From: Caulobacteraceae bacterium
GTDB taxonomy: Bacteria; Pseudomonadota; Alphaproteobacteria; Caulobacterales; Caulobacteraceae
Assembly (NCBI GenBank): GCA_019747095.1
Contig: JAIERG010000029.1
Span: 1-42,537, forward strand
Direction: 5' to 3'
Length of the DNA stretch: 42,537 nucleotides
Shown: positions 7,353-15,211 of the stretch, in pieces
Layout of the letters: every line of letters starts with the position of its first letter
How positions within the stretch are numbered: the stretch's first letter is position 1
Program-made: the position numbers and the translations under genes
Notes under the pieces: generated by a model
Databases searched by the model: none
What the model saw: only the letters and a program-made list of their open reading frames with translations
What the model was told of the DNA's origin: nothing

Positions 7353-10300
7353 CTAGCGGATCTCGACGCGGCGGGCGTTCGCCGGGATCGCCAGATCATT
7401 TCCTGACCATGATGCCGCACGGCCATCGATGCGGACCCGTTGAGGCGGCGTTGCGTCTTCCGGCCAGCGAAGGACAAAGCCACCGGGCGGGGTGGCCGCG
7501 CCCAAGAGCGTCAAGGTCGCGACACCAGCCCGGCGGCGCAGGGTGAATGAAAGGTCGCCGTAGGGCGTGCGGATCCCACGCAGCCCGATACCAGTCGGGC
7601 TGTCGATCCAGCGCAGGGGTACGCCGGCGGCGAGGATCAAGGCGTTGTCGGTGTCGCGCTCATGCACGAACAGGTCGAGTGCCGAGCGGATGTAGTCCGA
7701 GCTGATCCATGCGTGGGGCATGTCGCCGATGAAGCGGGGCTCGCGCAAGTCGCGGCCGACGACCTCGGCCCAGCCGTTCCAGGCGGAGGGACGGCGGTCG
7801 GCGAAAAAGAAGTCGAGCGCCTCCAGCGCCCGGTCGCGATGGCCGAGGCGGACAAGGGCGCCGACGTTTCTGAGCTCGTAGGGGGTGTAGTCTTTCCACT
7901 GACTGCGGTTGGCGGCGCGGGCCTGGAAACTGGACCAGTAGCGGTCGAAGGTGTTGGTCAGCAGGTTCCGGGGCAGGTCAGACTGCAGGCCGCCAGGCGA
8001 CAGGCCGATGGTGGTCGAGGTGGCGTCGAAGTCGCCCCGGTCGGCCGCGCCCGCTATCCAGTCGATCCGGTGATGGGCGGCGGTCGCCTCGATGGAAGCG
8101 AGGACGTCGGTCAGGAACTCGCGCCGGGCGGCCTCGTAGCGGTCGGCGGCGGCGGTGTCGCCCAGCGTGCGGGCGATGAAGACGGCGTCGCGATAGCCGA
8201 GCAGGCCCCAGAAGTTGTCCCAGTTCGAGTATGCGGGCCGGTCGGAATAGCCCTCGTGGCTGATGGAGGGGGGCAGCAGGCCGTAGAGGTGGCGACGGCC
8301 GGGCGTCTGGTTCTCCGGCGTGCGGGTCTGGGCGCGCAGCTCGTCCATATAGCGAATAGCGCCCTGGACCTGCGGCCAGACGGCGCGGAGCTGGGTCTCG
8401 TCGCCGGTGTAGCGGAAGGTCTCGGCGGCGAGGAAGACGAACTCGCCGTGGCTGTCGTTCTCGGGCACGGGATCGGCCCCGCGCTGGTCGACGCAGCAGG
8501 GCACCTTGCCGTTGTCGAAAACGAAGGGGGCATACCAGGCGAGGTAGTCCTGGCTGAGGGCGGCGTGGCCCAGGCGGTTCAGCCCCTCGGCCATCATGGC
8601 CCCGTCGCGGATCCAGGAGCGGTTGTAGCTACGCGTGCCGGGCTGGAGGATCGGGCCCTGGCGCGACATCAGCATGTGGGCCAGCGAGGACTTCATCGTG
8701 TCCTCGATGCGCTGGGCTTCGGGCGGGAGGATCAGGTCGAAGCGGTCGAGCTTCTCGCGCCAGGTGGCCGCGATGCGCGACTGGACGGTGTCCAGCGCCG
8801 CCTCGACAGAGCCGGTCGCGGGCAAGGCTGGGCGGACGCCCGCCAGCGCCGTGACCCAGCCGATGGTGCGGGTCTCGCCGGGCTGGAGGGTCACCGTCCA
8901 GGTCAGGGCGCCGGACATCAGGCCGGTGCGGTCGGACTCGACCACGGCGTCGCGGGGCGCGTCGGGGCCTCGGGCAAGCAGGCTCTGCGGATCGGCGCCG
9001 GCGTGGAAGGTCGCCAGCCGCGCCTCGTCGGGCTGGACCAGGGGGCGGATGCGCAGGGCGTCGTTCAGGACCAGCTCGGCGCCGTTCCACTGGATTTGCT
9101 CCAGAGGCGAGGCCCCCCCGGGGACGGCGAGGAACTGGACCGGGCCGTTGACCTGCATGGGGCGGGCCATGAGGGCCAGCGTCAGGGTGCGCGGGCGCGG
9201 CGAGGTGTTGGTCAGGTCGTAGCGGCCGTAGAGCGACGCGGCGTCAGGCGAGCCTTCGGCCATGGCCGTGACCTTCAGCGTCCAATCGTCGTGGGTCCAG
9301 GTGACCGTCGGGATCGGCAGGTCGTCGTCGATCAGCGCTTGTTCGACCCGCGCGTCGGCCCAGATGACGACACGGCCGTTGTCCAGGACGAAGGGTTCAA
9401 TGGACGGGCCGCCGCGCTTCAGCTCGATGGCACCGTCCTCCGAGATCAGGCCGCTCTCGCCGCCGCCGTCGACGCCGACGAGGGTCCAGTAGGGCTGCTC
9501 GCCCCGGAAGCCGCGCGGATACAGGCCCCGGCGGCTGCGGTCGGCAATGGCGGTCAGGAAGGCGGTGCGGCTCTCGCCGAAGGACAGGGGCTCAATGCGC
9601 AGGTCGGCAAGGCCATAGACGGCGGTCGCGCCGTCGCGCGCGCCGAAGCCGGCGCCCATCTGGGCTGAGGCCGGAGTGGGCTGGGGTTCGATGAGGTCCA
9701 GGCGGAGCCAGCGGGCCGACGCCTCGGTGGTCATCAGCCAGTCCACGCCCCCGTTCGAGCCGTCGACGCGGGCCAGCTCGCGCCACTGGCGGCGGTCCGA
9801 CGAGGCCAGCAGGCGGTAGCGGGAGGCGGCGCGGCCCTCGACCCAGGTCAGGGTCAGGCCGCCGAACTCGCGTTCGTAGCCGAGGTCGAGCGTGAGGCTC
9901 TGGGCACCGGCGCCCTCGGTGACCCAGGCGGTGCGAGGGTCATCGTCCACGGCGAGCGCGGCGACGCTCTGGCCCTGTTCGCTCGACGCCTCGGCGATCG
10001 GACGCGGCGGGACGGAGGGCTCGGGCGGCAGGGTGCGCAGCGTCAGGTCGTCGATCTCGATGAAGCCCTGCCCGCCCTCCCCGGCCACGACGACGAACTC
10101 GATCCGCTCGGTGCCCCGGAAGGTGCGGTCCGGGTTGGGGCCCCAGGCCCAGACGATCTGGCGGCGCTTGATGATCACCTCGGTCCATTCGCCTGGGAAG
10201 TCGTAGCGGGTCAGCTGACGCCAATGGACGTTCTCGCCCGACGCATCGGTGAACTTGATCTCGAAGGTGTTGGTCGGCCCCTCGCCCCGGACGCGGAAGC

Positions 10301-10562
10301 GGATCTCGTAGTTGTCGGGGGCGTCGAACGACAGGGAGCGAGCGGCGAAGGCGTAGCCCGAGCGGCCGTTGAAGTCGTAGTCCAGCCGCATCGCTTGGCC
10401 GCGCGGGCCATTGACGGAACGGATCGTCGAGGTGACGTCGGTCGAGGCGTCGGCCGTCCAGGGCGACAGATCCTCGAAAGCGTCCAGCATGCGGGTGGAT
10501 TGGGCGTGGGCGACGCTCGCTGAGAGGAGCAGGATGCCGACCAGCGACGCCACGATACGCAT
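7353..10562 (-). CDS. Secreted discoidin-domain (alpha/alpha)6-barrel glycoside hydrolase, family unassigned
   Basis: 1069 aa from the ATG at 10562 (MRIVASLVG); the track start lies inside the permease gene. A signal peptide ends near AHAQ (~22). Residues ~27-190 form a beta-sandwich carbohydrate-binding-like module, and ~200-310 an F5/8 type C (discoidin/CBM32-like) module ending ARWLRLDLIEP. A large beta-sandwich region (~330-640) leads into a helical barrel (~660-1000) with SYNRSWIRDGAMM, ENDSHGEFVFLAAETFR and YSNWDNFWGLLGYRDAVF, patterns typical of six-hairpin glycosidases (GH15/GH63/GH94-like fold). I cannot assign a CAZy family or name the catalytic acids with confidence. The gene starts two bases after the upstream permease stop and is the last gene of the ABC-transporter operon, so it probably acts on the same glycan in the periplasm or at the outer surface. 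Confidence 0.8.
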   Translation of the reverse strand: MRIVASLVGILLLSASVAHAQSTRMLDAFEDLSPWTADASTDVTSTIRSVNGPRGQAMRLDYDFNGRSGYAFAARSLSFDAPDNYEIRFRVRGEGPTNTFEIKFTDASGENVHWRQLTRYDFPGEWTEVIIKRRQIVWAWGPNPDRTFRGTERIEFVVVAGEGGQGFIEIDDLTLRTLPPEPSVPPRPIAEASSEQGQSVAALAVDDDPRTAWVTEGAGAQSLTLDLGYEREFGGLTLTWVEGRAASRYRLLASSDRRQWRELARVDGSNGGVDWLMTTEASARWLRLDLIEPQPTPASAQMGAGFGARDGATAVYGLADLRIEPLSFGESRTAFLTAIADRSRRGLYPRGFRGEQPYWTLVGVDGGGESGLISEDGAIELKRGGPSIEPFVLDNGRVVIWADARVEQALIDDDLPIPTVTWTHDDWTLKVTAMAEGSPDAASLYGRYDLTNTSPRPRTLTLALMARPMQVNGPVQFLAVPGGASPLEQIQWNGAELVLNDALRIRPLVQPDEARLATFHAGADPQSLLARGPDAPRDAVVESDRTGLMSGALTWTVTLQPGETRTIGWVTALAGVRPALPATGSVEAALDTVQSRIAATWREKLDRFDLILPPEAQRIEDTMKSSLAHMLMSRQGPILQPGTRSYNRSWIRDGAMMAEGLNRLGHAALSQDYLAWYAPFVFDNGKVPCCVDQRGADPVPENDSHGEFVFLAAETFRYTGDETQLRAVWPQVQGAIRYMDELRAQTRTPENQTPGRRHLYGLLPPSISHEGYSDRPAYSNWDNFWGLLGYRDAVFIARTLGDTAAADRYEAARREFLTDVLASIEATAAHHRIDWIAGAADRGDFDATSTTIGLSPGGLQSDLPRNLLTNTFDRYWSSFQARAANRSQWKDYTPYELRNVGALVRLGHRDRALEALDFFFADRRPSAWNGWAEVVGRDLREPRFIGDMPHAWISSDYIRSALDLFVHERDTDNALILAAGVPLRWIDSPTGIGLRGIRTPYGDLSFTLRRRAGVATLTLLGAATPPGGFVLRWPEDATPPQRVRIDGRAASWSGNDLAIPANARRVEIR

Positions 10563-10564
10563 AC

Positions 10565-11380
10565 TCAACCCTTCACGCTGCCCGCGAGCATGCCGCGGAT
10601 GTAGAACCTCTGGAGCGCCAGGAACAGCGCCAGGACCGGCGCCACGGTGATCACCGCGCCCGCCATCATCATCTCGATGTCCTGCACGTGCTCGCGCGAG
10701 AGGGCCGCGAGCGCCACTGGAAGTGTGTAGTTCGACTGATCCGTCAGGATGATGAGCGGCCACAGGAAGTCGTTCCAGCTGCCCAGAAAGACGAACAGGG
10801 CCAGCGTCACCACGATCGGAGTGAGCGTAGGCAGCACGATGCGGCGGAAGATCTGGCCCTCCGTCGCGCCATCGACGCGGGCGGCCTCCAGCATCTCGTC
10901 CGGAATCGACAGGGCGTATTGGCGGACGAGGAACAGGCCGAAGATGGAGGCCAGCCAGGGAACCAGGGCACCGGCGTAGGTGTTCACCAGGCCGACCGAC
11001 TTCAGCATCAGGAACAGCGGCAGGGTGCCGATCTGGGCGGGCACGACGAGCGCGGCGACCAGCAGCTGGAACAGGCGCTCGCGGCCGGCGAACCGCAGCT
11101 TGGCGAAGGCGTAACCGGCGGGGACGGTGAACAGAAGCGCCAGGCCGGTGGCCAGCGTCGCCAAGGCGAAGCTATTGAACACGTAGCGGCCCATACCGCG
11201 TTCGACGAAGAGCTCGCGGTAATGCTCCAGGGTGGGAGCGGACGGGATGAGCCGCGGCGGGAAGTTGGCGGCCTCCCCGCTCGACATCAGACTGACGGAG
11301 ACCATCCATGCGAGCGGAAACAGGACGATCAGGCCGATCGCGGTGACGCCGAGGTTCAGGAGGAAGTCGCGCGGCTTCAC
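10565..11380 (-). CDS. Carbohydrate ABC transporter permease (MalG type)
   Basis: 271 aa starting from GTG at 11380 (VKPRDFLL read as Met), whose GTGA overlaps the upstream permease stop; the track's longer start is inside the neighbour. Six hydrophobic segments are visible, the first at ~8-28. The cytoplasmic EAA loop that docks the ATPase is clear: EAARVDGATEGQIFRRIVLP. This is the inner-membrane BPD_transp_1 permease of the CUT1 sugar/oligosaccharide class (MalG/UgpE-like). It pairs with the MalF-type gene and with the sugar-binding lipoprotein upstream. No ATP-binding subunit is encoded in the window. Confidence 0.92.
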   Translation of the reverse strand: MKPRDFLLNLGVTAIGLIVLFPLAWMVSVSLMSSGEAANFPPRLIPSAPTLEHYRELFVERGMGRYVFNSFALATLATGLALLFTVPAGYAFAKLRFAGRERLFQLLVAALVVPAQIGTLPLFLMLKSVGLVNTYAGALVPWLASIFGLFLVRQYALSIPDEMLEAARVDGATEGQIFRRIVLPTLTPIVVTLALFVFLGSWNDFLWPLIILTDQSNYTLPVALAALSREHVQDIEMMMAGAVITVAPVLALFLALQRFYIRGMLAGSVKG

Positions 11381-12264
11381 GTGTGCTCTCCGCCGAGGCG
11401 GCGCGACACCGCGAGCTGGAGCATCGTCACCGCGAAGATGCAGACGAACAGGACGAAGGCTACAGCGCTGGCCGAGCCCAGGTTCCACCATTTGAAGCCC
11501 TCTTCGTACATGAAGTAGAGCACGGTCACGGTCGACTGGGCGGGGCCGCCCTGGGTCATCACATAGGGCTCGGCGAACAGCTGGAAGAAGCCCGCGACCG
11601 AGATGATGGACACGAGCAGGAGCGTCGGCGCGATGGCCGGGAGCGTCACGTGGCGGAAGCGGCTCCAGGGACCGGCGCCGTCGATGCGGGCGGCTTCGTG
11701 CAGCTCGTCAGGCACGGTCTGGAGGACCGCCAGGAAGATCAGCATGTTGTAGCCGAAGGTCTTCCACACCACGAACAGAAGGATGGCGGGGATGGAGGTG
11801 GAGGGGTCGCCCAGCCAGTCGACGGCGGGCAGGCCCAGCGACGTCAGCGCCCAGTTGATGACGCCGTAGCGGGTGTTCAACAGGTAGTTCCACAGCACCG
11901 CCGTGGCGACGAGCGTCGTCACGAAGGGGGCGAAGAAGATGACCCGCCAGATCGGCCGCCACTTCACCGCGCGGGCGTTCAGCAGCAGCGCGGCGCCCAG
12001 AGACGCCGCGATCGACAGGGGCACGCCAATGACGGCGAACAGCACCGTGTTCTTCATCGCCTGCCAGAACAGGGGGTTGCCCAAGAGACGTGTGTAGTTC
12101 TCCAGCCCGATCCAGCGCAGGTTCGACAGGTCCGCCAGCGCATAGATGTCGAAGTCGGTCAGACTGAGCAGCAGCGACGAAACGACCGGCACCACGAAGA
12201 AGACCGCCAGAGCGATCAGGGCCGGCGCGATGAAGCCCCAGGCGGCGCGTTCGCGGCTCGTCAC
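11377..12264 (-). CDS. Carbohydrate ABC transporter permease (MalF type)
   Basis: 295 aa from GTG at 12264 (GTG ACG AGC), with AGAAGGA just upstream. That ribosome-binding site lies within the arm of the REP-like inverted repeat separating this gene from the binding-protein gene. About six transmembrane helices are visible (first ~10-34), and the EAA loop reads HEAARIDGAGPWSRFRHVTLP. It is the MalF/UgpA-like partner of the next permease, with which it overlaps by four bases (GTGA). Oligosaccharide import across the inner membrane is the family role; the substrate is not shown by the sequence. CUT1 permeases are normally followed or accompanied by a MalK-like ATPase, which is absent here. Confidence 0.92.
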   Translation of the reverse strand: MTSRERAAWGFIAPALIALAVFFVVPVVSSLLLSLTDFDIYALADLSNLRWIGLENYTRLLGNPLFWQAMKNTVLFAVIGVPLSIAASLGAALLLNARAVKWRPIWRVIFFAPFVTTLVATAVLWNYLLNTRYGVINWALTSLGLPAVDWLGDPSTSIPAILLFVVWKTFGYNMLIFLAVLQTVPDELHEAARIDGAGPWSRFRHVTLPAIAPTLLLVSIISVAGFFQLFAEPYVMTQGGPAQSTVTVLYFMYEEGFKWWNLGSASAVAFVLFVCIFAVTMLQLAVSRRLGGEHT

Positions 12265-12267
12265 TGT

Positions 12268-12428
12268 CCTTCTCCCCTTGCGGGAGAAGGTGGCCCGGAG
12301 GGCCGGATGAGGGGTGAAAGGAAATGCCTCCGGTGGACAGCCGACCGCTCCCTCAACGCCAACCGCCGAGATTCACCCCTCATCCGACCTCGCTGCGCTC
12401 GGCCACCTTCTCCCGCAAGGGGAGAAGG
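12268..12428. repeat. REP-like long inverted repeat in the binding-protein/permease intercistronic gap
   Basis: The left arm begins CCTTCTCCCCTTGCGGGAGA and ends CGGATGAGGGGTGA (~12320); the right arm (12373-12428) is its reverse complement apart from a short variable centre (CCGGAGGG versus GAGCGCAGCGAGG). Each arm end also folds into its own hairpin (CCTTCTCCC/GGGAGAAGG). The translated arms give the SPLAGEGG/RMRGE peptides typical of dispersed palindromic elements in Caulobacterales and related genomes. It fills nearly all of the 178-base gap inside an operon. Confidence 0.85.
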
Positions 12429-12442
12429 GCGTTGATGCTCGA

Positions 12443-13702
12443 TCATCCCCGCCCCCGATCAAGCATCCAGCGGCGCTTTTCCAGAAGGCGATCGGCGCGG
12501 CGGTCGATCTCGGCGGCGGCCTGGGGCACGGTGAACTCGCCACGCACCATGCGCTCGGCGACGATCTGCATCTCGGTGACGATGCGTTCCCACTCGGGCA
12601 CCTTGGGCACGGCCTTGGCGCGGTCCAGTTGGCCGCCGAAGGCGGTGACGTAAGGGTCGGACGCCACCTTCGGCGCGGACCAGGCCGAAGGCCTGGCTGG
12701 CAGGCTGCCGGTGATGACGTTGAACTCGGCCTGGACCGCTGGATCGGACAGGTAGCGGACCAGCTTCCACGCCGCCTCCGGGTTCAGCGAGGAGCGGAAG
12801 ACGGCGAGCGACGATCCGCCGGGGGCCGAAGCGCCGGGTCCGGTCGGGCCGGGCACGCCGGCGGTGGTCCAGTGCGGCTGAATTTCTGGCGGCAGGCGGC
12901 TCTTCATGTCGCCGATGGTCCAGGGACCGGAGAAGTAGAAGCTGAACCAGCCGCGCGCGAACTCGGTCCAGACGTTGGAGATCTGCGACGCCGAGGCGAC
13001 GGGGGCGAGGCCCTCGTCGAACAGGCTCTTGTAGAAGGCGAGCGCGGCCTGAAACGACGGACTGGAAAAGTTTCCCCGGGTCGCCTCATCCCGAAGCAAC
13101 GGTTGATCGCCCTGAAGTCCGAAGGTCAGAAGCTGCTCGAACTCATTGAGCGGCAACAGGATCGCGTAGCGGTCGGGGCCGACGCTTCGCTTGACCGCCT
13201 GCATGGCCGCCTTCCAGTCCGCCCAGGTGGTCGGCATGGCCTCGTAGCCCGCTTGGGCCAGGAGGTCGGTGCGATAAAAGATCAGGCGGGTGTCGACATA
13301 CCAGGGCGTGGCGACGGCGCGGCCGTCGATACGGTTGGTGTCGAGCACGGCCGGGAACTGGTCGGTCAGGAGGTCCGAAGCCGCGTCCGGCATGGGCGAC
13401 AGGGCTCCAATGGCGGCCATTTCCGCCACCCAGGTGTTGCCGATCTGGCTAACGTCCGGCAGCGAGTTACCTGCGTAGGCGGTGAGCAGTTTCTGGTGCG
13501 CAGCCGTCCACGGCTGGGGCTGAACCTCGACCCGTATGCCCGGATTAGCCGCCTCGAAGGCCGGGATCAGTCGGGGAACATTGGTCCCCTCGTTGCCCAT
13601 CGCCCAGAAGGTCAGGCGAGTAATGCCGTCGTCTCGCCCGCAGCCCGCCAGAGCTGCACCGGCTCCGGCCATCAGTCCCATCGCCGCCCGGCGGTGGATC
13701 AT
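12443..13702 (-). CDS. Sugar ABC transporter substrate-binding lipoprotein
   Basis: 419 aa from the ATG at 13702, whose ATGA overlaps the stop of the GH144-type gene; an in-frame ATG twelve bases upstream is the alternative. The N-terminus (MIHRRAAMGLMAGAGAALAGC) is a lipoprotein signal with lipobox LAGC. The mature protein has the cluster-1 extracellular-binding-protein pattern: ITRLTFWAMGNEG, then RLIPAFEAANPGIRVEVQ, and later SGPWTIGD and EAAWKLVRYLSDPAVQAEF. It should capture the oligosaccharide in the periplasm and hand it to the two permeases downstream, from which it is separated by a REP-like element. That placement parallels malE-malF in E. coli. Confidence 0.92.
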   Translation of the reverse strand: MIHRRAAMGLMAGAGAALAGCGRDDGITRLTFWAMGNEGTNVPRLIPAFEAANPGIRVEVQPQPWTAAHQKLLTAYAGNSLPDVSQIGNTWVAEMAAIGALSPMPDAASDLLTDQFPAVLDTNRIDGRAVATPWYVDTRLIFYRTDLLAQAGYEAMPTTWADWKAAMQAVKRSVGPDRYAILLPLNEFEQLLTFGLQGDQPLLRDEATRGNFSSPSFQAALAFYKSLFDEGLAPVASASQISNVWTEFARGWFSFYFSGPWTIGDMKSRLPPEIQPHWTTAGVPGPTGPGASAPGGSSLAVFRSSLNPEAAWKLVRYLSDPAVQAEFNVITGSLPARPSAWSAPKVASDPYVTAFGGQLDRAKAVPKVPEWERIVTEMQIVAERMVRGEFTVPQAAAEIDRRADRLLEKRRWMLDRGRG

Positions 13703-15123
13703 GCGTTCAGCCATCCGCCGGTGAAGCCGGCTGCTTCCAGCCCCCGGCGCAGGTTCGGCTCCTCGCGCATGTATCGCCAGACCAGGTCGGTGCGGGCATT
13801 CTCGATCATCACGACGATCGGCCCTTGGTCGATGCCGAGATAGTCGCCGTCGACCCAGCCGACGCCAGGCACGATGCGGCCGTGCTGAAGCCGCCCTTCC
13901 CGCTCGCTCAGAGTCGGGTTGAAGCTGTCGAGGAAGCCGTACTCGGTGTAGATCGCCTCGCCGTAGCGGGCCTTCATAGCCTTCAGGCAGGCAGTGACGG
14001 GCTCCGGCGCGAAGGGGTAGCTGGCCATGGCGGCGGTGGGCGCGATCGTCCCGTCGTCGCGGTCGCCGGGGCCGCGCGCGGAATAGCTGAAGAACTCCCG
14101 TTCGCGGGCGTCGATGACCTGTTTGAAGTCGCCCGGCCCGTCGCAGGCCGTCAGGCCCCAGACATCGGCGGAATAGCCATCCCAGCCGCCGGGATTGTCG
14201 GTCGCATAGTTGCGCTGCGCCTGAACGGCACGGACGCTGTTCTCGAAATAGTCGAACGGGCCGATCTCGGCGGATTTGGCACGCATCCAGGGATCGCGGA
14301 TGCCGCGATAGTCGACGAACATGTGGCTGTACTGGTGCCCGAACAGCGGCGGGAAGTGCAGGTGGGCGGGCCCGTAGGCGTCGGTCCAGCTGCGGTCGTA
14401 GACGCTGCACCACTCGGTCCAGACGGCGGGCGAGACGGGGTTGGTCCGGCTGCCCATGGCCAGCAGCAGCACCAGCATGCCCTCGTTGTAGACGTGCCAG
14501 TCCGCCTCGATGAAGCCGGTCTCCGGGTGCCAACCCATGCTGATGCGGTTCGGGCGGACAACGACCCAGTCCCACTCGACGCGGTCGTAGATGGCCTGGG
14601 CCAGACGGCGGATCTCGGCCTCTTCGACGTGGGCCTGATCGAAATAACGGGCGGCGAAGAGCATGCCTCCGAGCAGCAAGGTGGTGTCGACGGTCGACAA
14701 CTCCGTGCGGCCAAAGCGGTGGCCGGAGCCCATCTCCAGGAAGTGGTAGAAAAAGCCCTTGTAGCCGGTCATGCCGGTCGCGTCGGGGCCCTGGGGCGCG
14801 TCGTGGAAAAATCGCAGGGTGTTCAGCGTCCGCGCCCTCGCCTCCTCTCGGCTCATCCAGCCGTTCTCGACTCCGACGGGCCAGCAGGTGAGCGCGAAAC
14901 CGACGGCAGCGACCGAGCAGAACGACTCTGTCGGCCAGCGATCCGGCGTCAAGCCGCGCTCGATGTCGGTGACCCGCACGAACCAGTCGAAGGTACGTCG
15001 TTGAAGCTCCACCACCTCGGGGTCGAGGGGGCGGGCCGCTCCGCCTTGAGGCAGAGACGCGCAGCCGCTGCCCATGAGGGCGGCCAGAGCGCCCGAAGCC
15101 ATCAGAAATCCGCGACGATCCAT
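13699..15123 (-). CDS. Glycoamylase-domain glycosidase, GH144-like (candidate beta-1,2-glucanase)
   Basis: 474 aa. The N-terminus MDRRGFLMASGALAALMGSGC carries a twin-arginine-like pair and a lipobox-like GSGC, so export as a lipoprotein is likely. The body matches the PF10091 'glycoamylase' family: LQRRTFDWFVRVTDIERGLTPDRWP, then SVAAVGFALTCWPVGVE, a GYKGFFYHFLEM block and a late YSADVWGLTACDGP segment. The characterised members of this Pfam group form CAZy GH144, endo-beta-1,2-glucanases, but the family is large and the exact specificity here is inferred. The gene overlaps the binding-protein gene by four bases (ATGA) and follows the TonB-receptor terminator. It probably degrades a beta-glucan in the periplasm and feeds oligosaccharides to the ABC transporter. 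Confidence 0.85.
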   Translation of the reverse strand: MDRRGFLMASGALAALMGSGCASLPQGGAARPLDPEVVELQRRTFDWFVRVTDIERGLTPDRWPTESFCSVAAVGFALTCWPVGVENGWMSREEARARTLNTLRFFHDAPQGPDATGMTGYKGFFYHFLEMGSGHRFGRTELSTVDTTLLLGGMLFAARYFDQAHVEEAEIRRLAQAIYDRVEWDWVVVRPNRISMGWHPETGFIEADWHVYNEGMLVLLLAMGSRTNPVSPAVWTEWCSVYDRSWTDAYGPAHLHFPPLFGHQYSHMFVDYRGIRDPWMRAKSAEIGPFDYFENSVRAVQAQRNYATDNPGGWDGYSADVWGLTACDGPGDFKQVIDAREREFFSYSARGPGDRDDGTIAPTAAMASYPFAPEPVTACLKAMKARYGEAIYTEYGFLDSFNPTLSEREGRLQHGRIVPGVGWVDGDYLGIDQGPIVVMIENARTDLVWRYMREEPNLRRGLEAAGFTGGWLNA

Positions 15124-15164
15124 CTCGTCCCTTCTACGCCAACGCCCCCGCGTTACAAAAAGGA

Positions 15165-15195
15165 TGGCCGCCCCTTCGCGAGGAAGGGGCGGCCA
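15165..15195 (-). terminator. Rho-independent terminator after TonB-dependent receptor
   Basis: Perfect 12-base stem TGGCCGCCCCTT / AAGGGGCGGCCA with a seven-base loop; on the minus strand it is followed by TCCTTTTTG. It lies 16 bases past the receptor stop and 42 bases ahead of the GH144-type start, so downstream genes need read-through or their own promoter. Confidence 0.85.
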
Positions 15196-15211
15196 GTCTC
15201 AGGAGGTGAAA

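Noticed and set aside
7662-9668. 668-aa plus-strand ORF
   Set aside because: It lies fully antisense to the discoidin glycosidase, whose domains and signal peptide are clear; the translation is Gly/Ala/Val-rich, low in motifs and a product of high GC.
12268-12428. Possible CRISPR or IS remnant
   Set aside because: Only one inverted pair without spacers or transposase; fits a REP-like palindromic element better.
12314-13843. 509-aa plus-strand ORF starting in the REP-like repeat
   Set aside because: Begins in a palindromic repeat and continues antisense to the sugar-binding protein gene; no domain seen.
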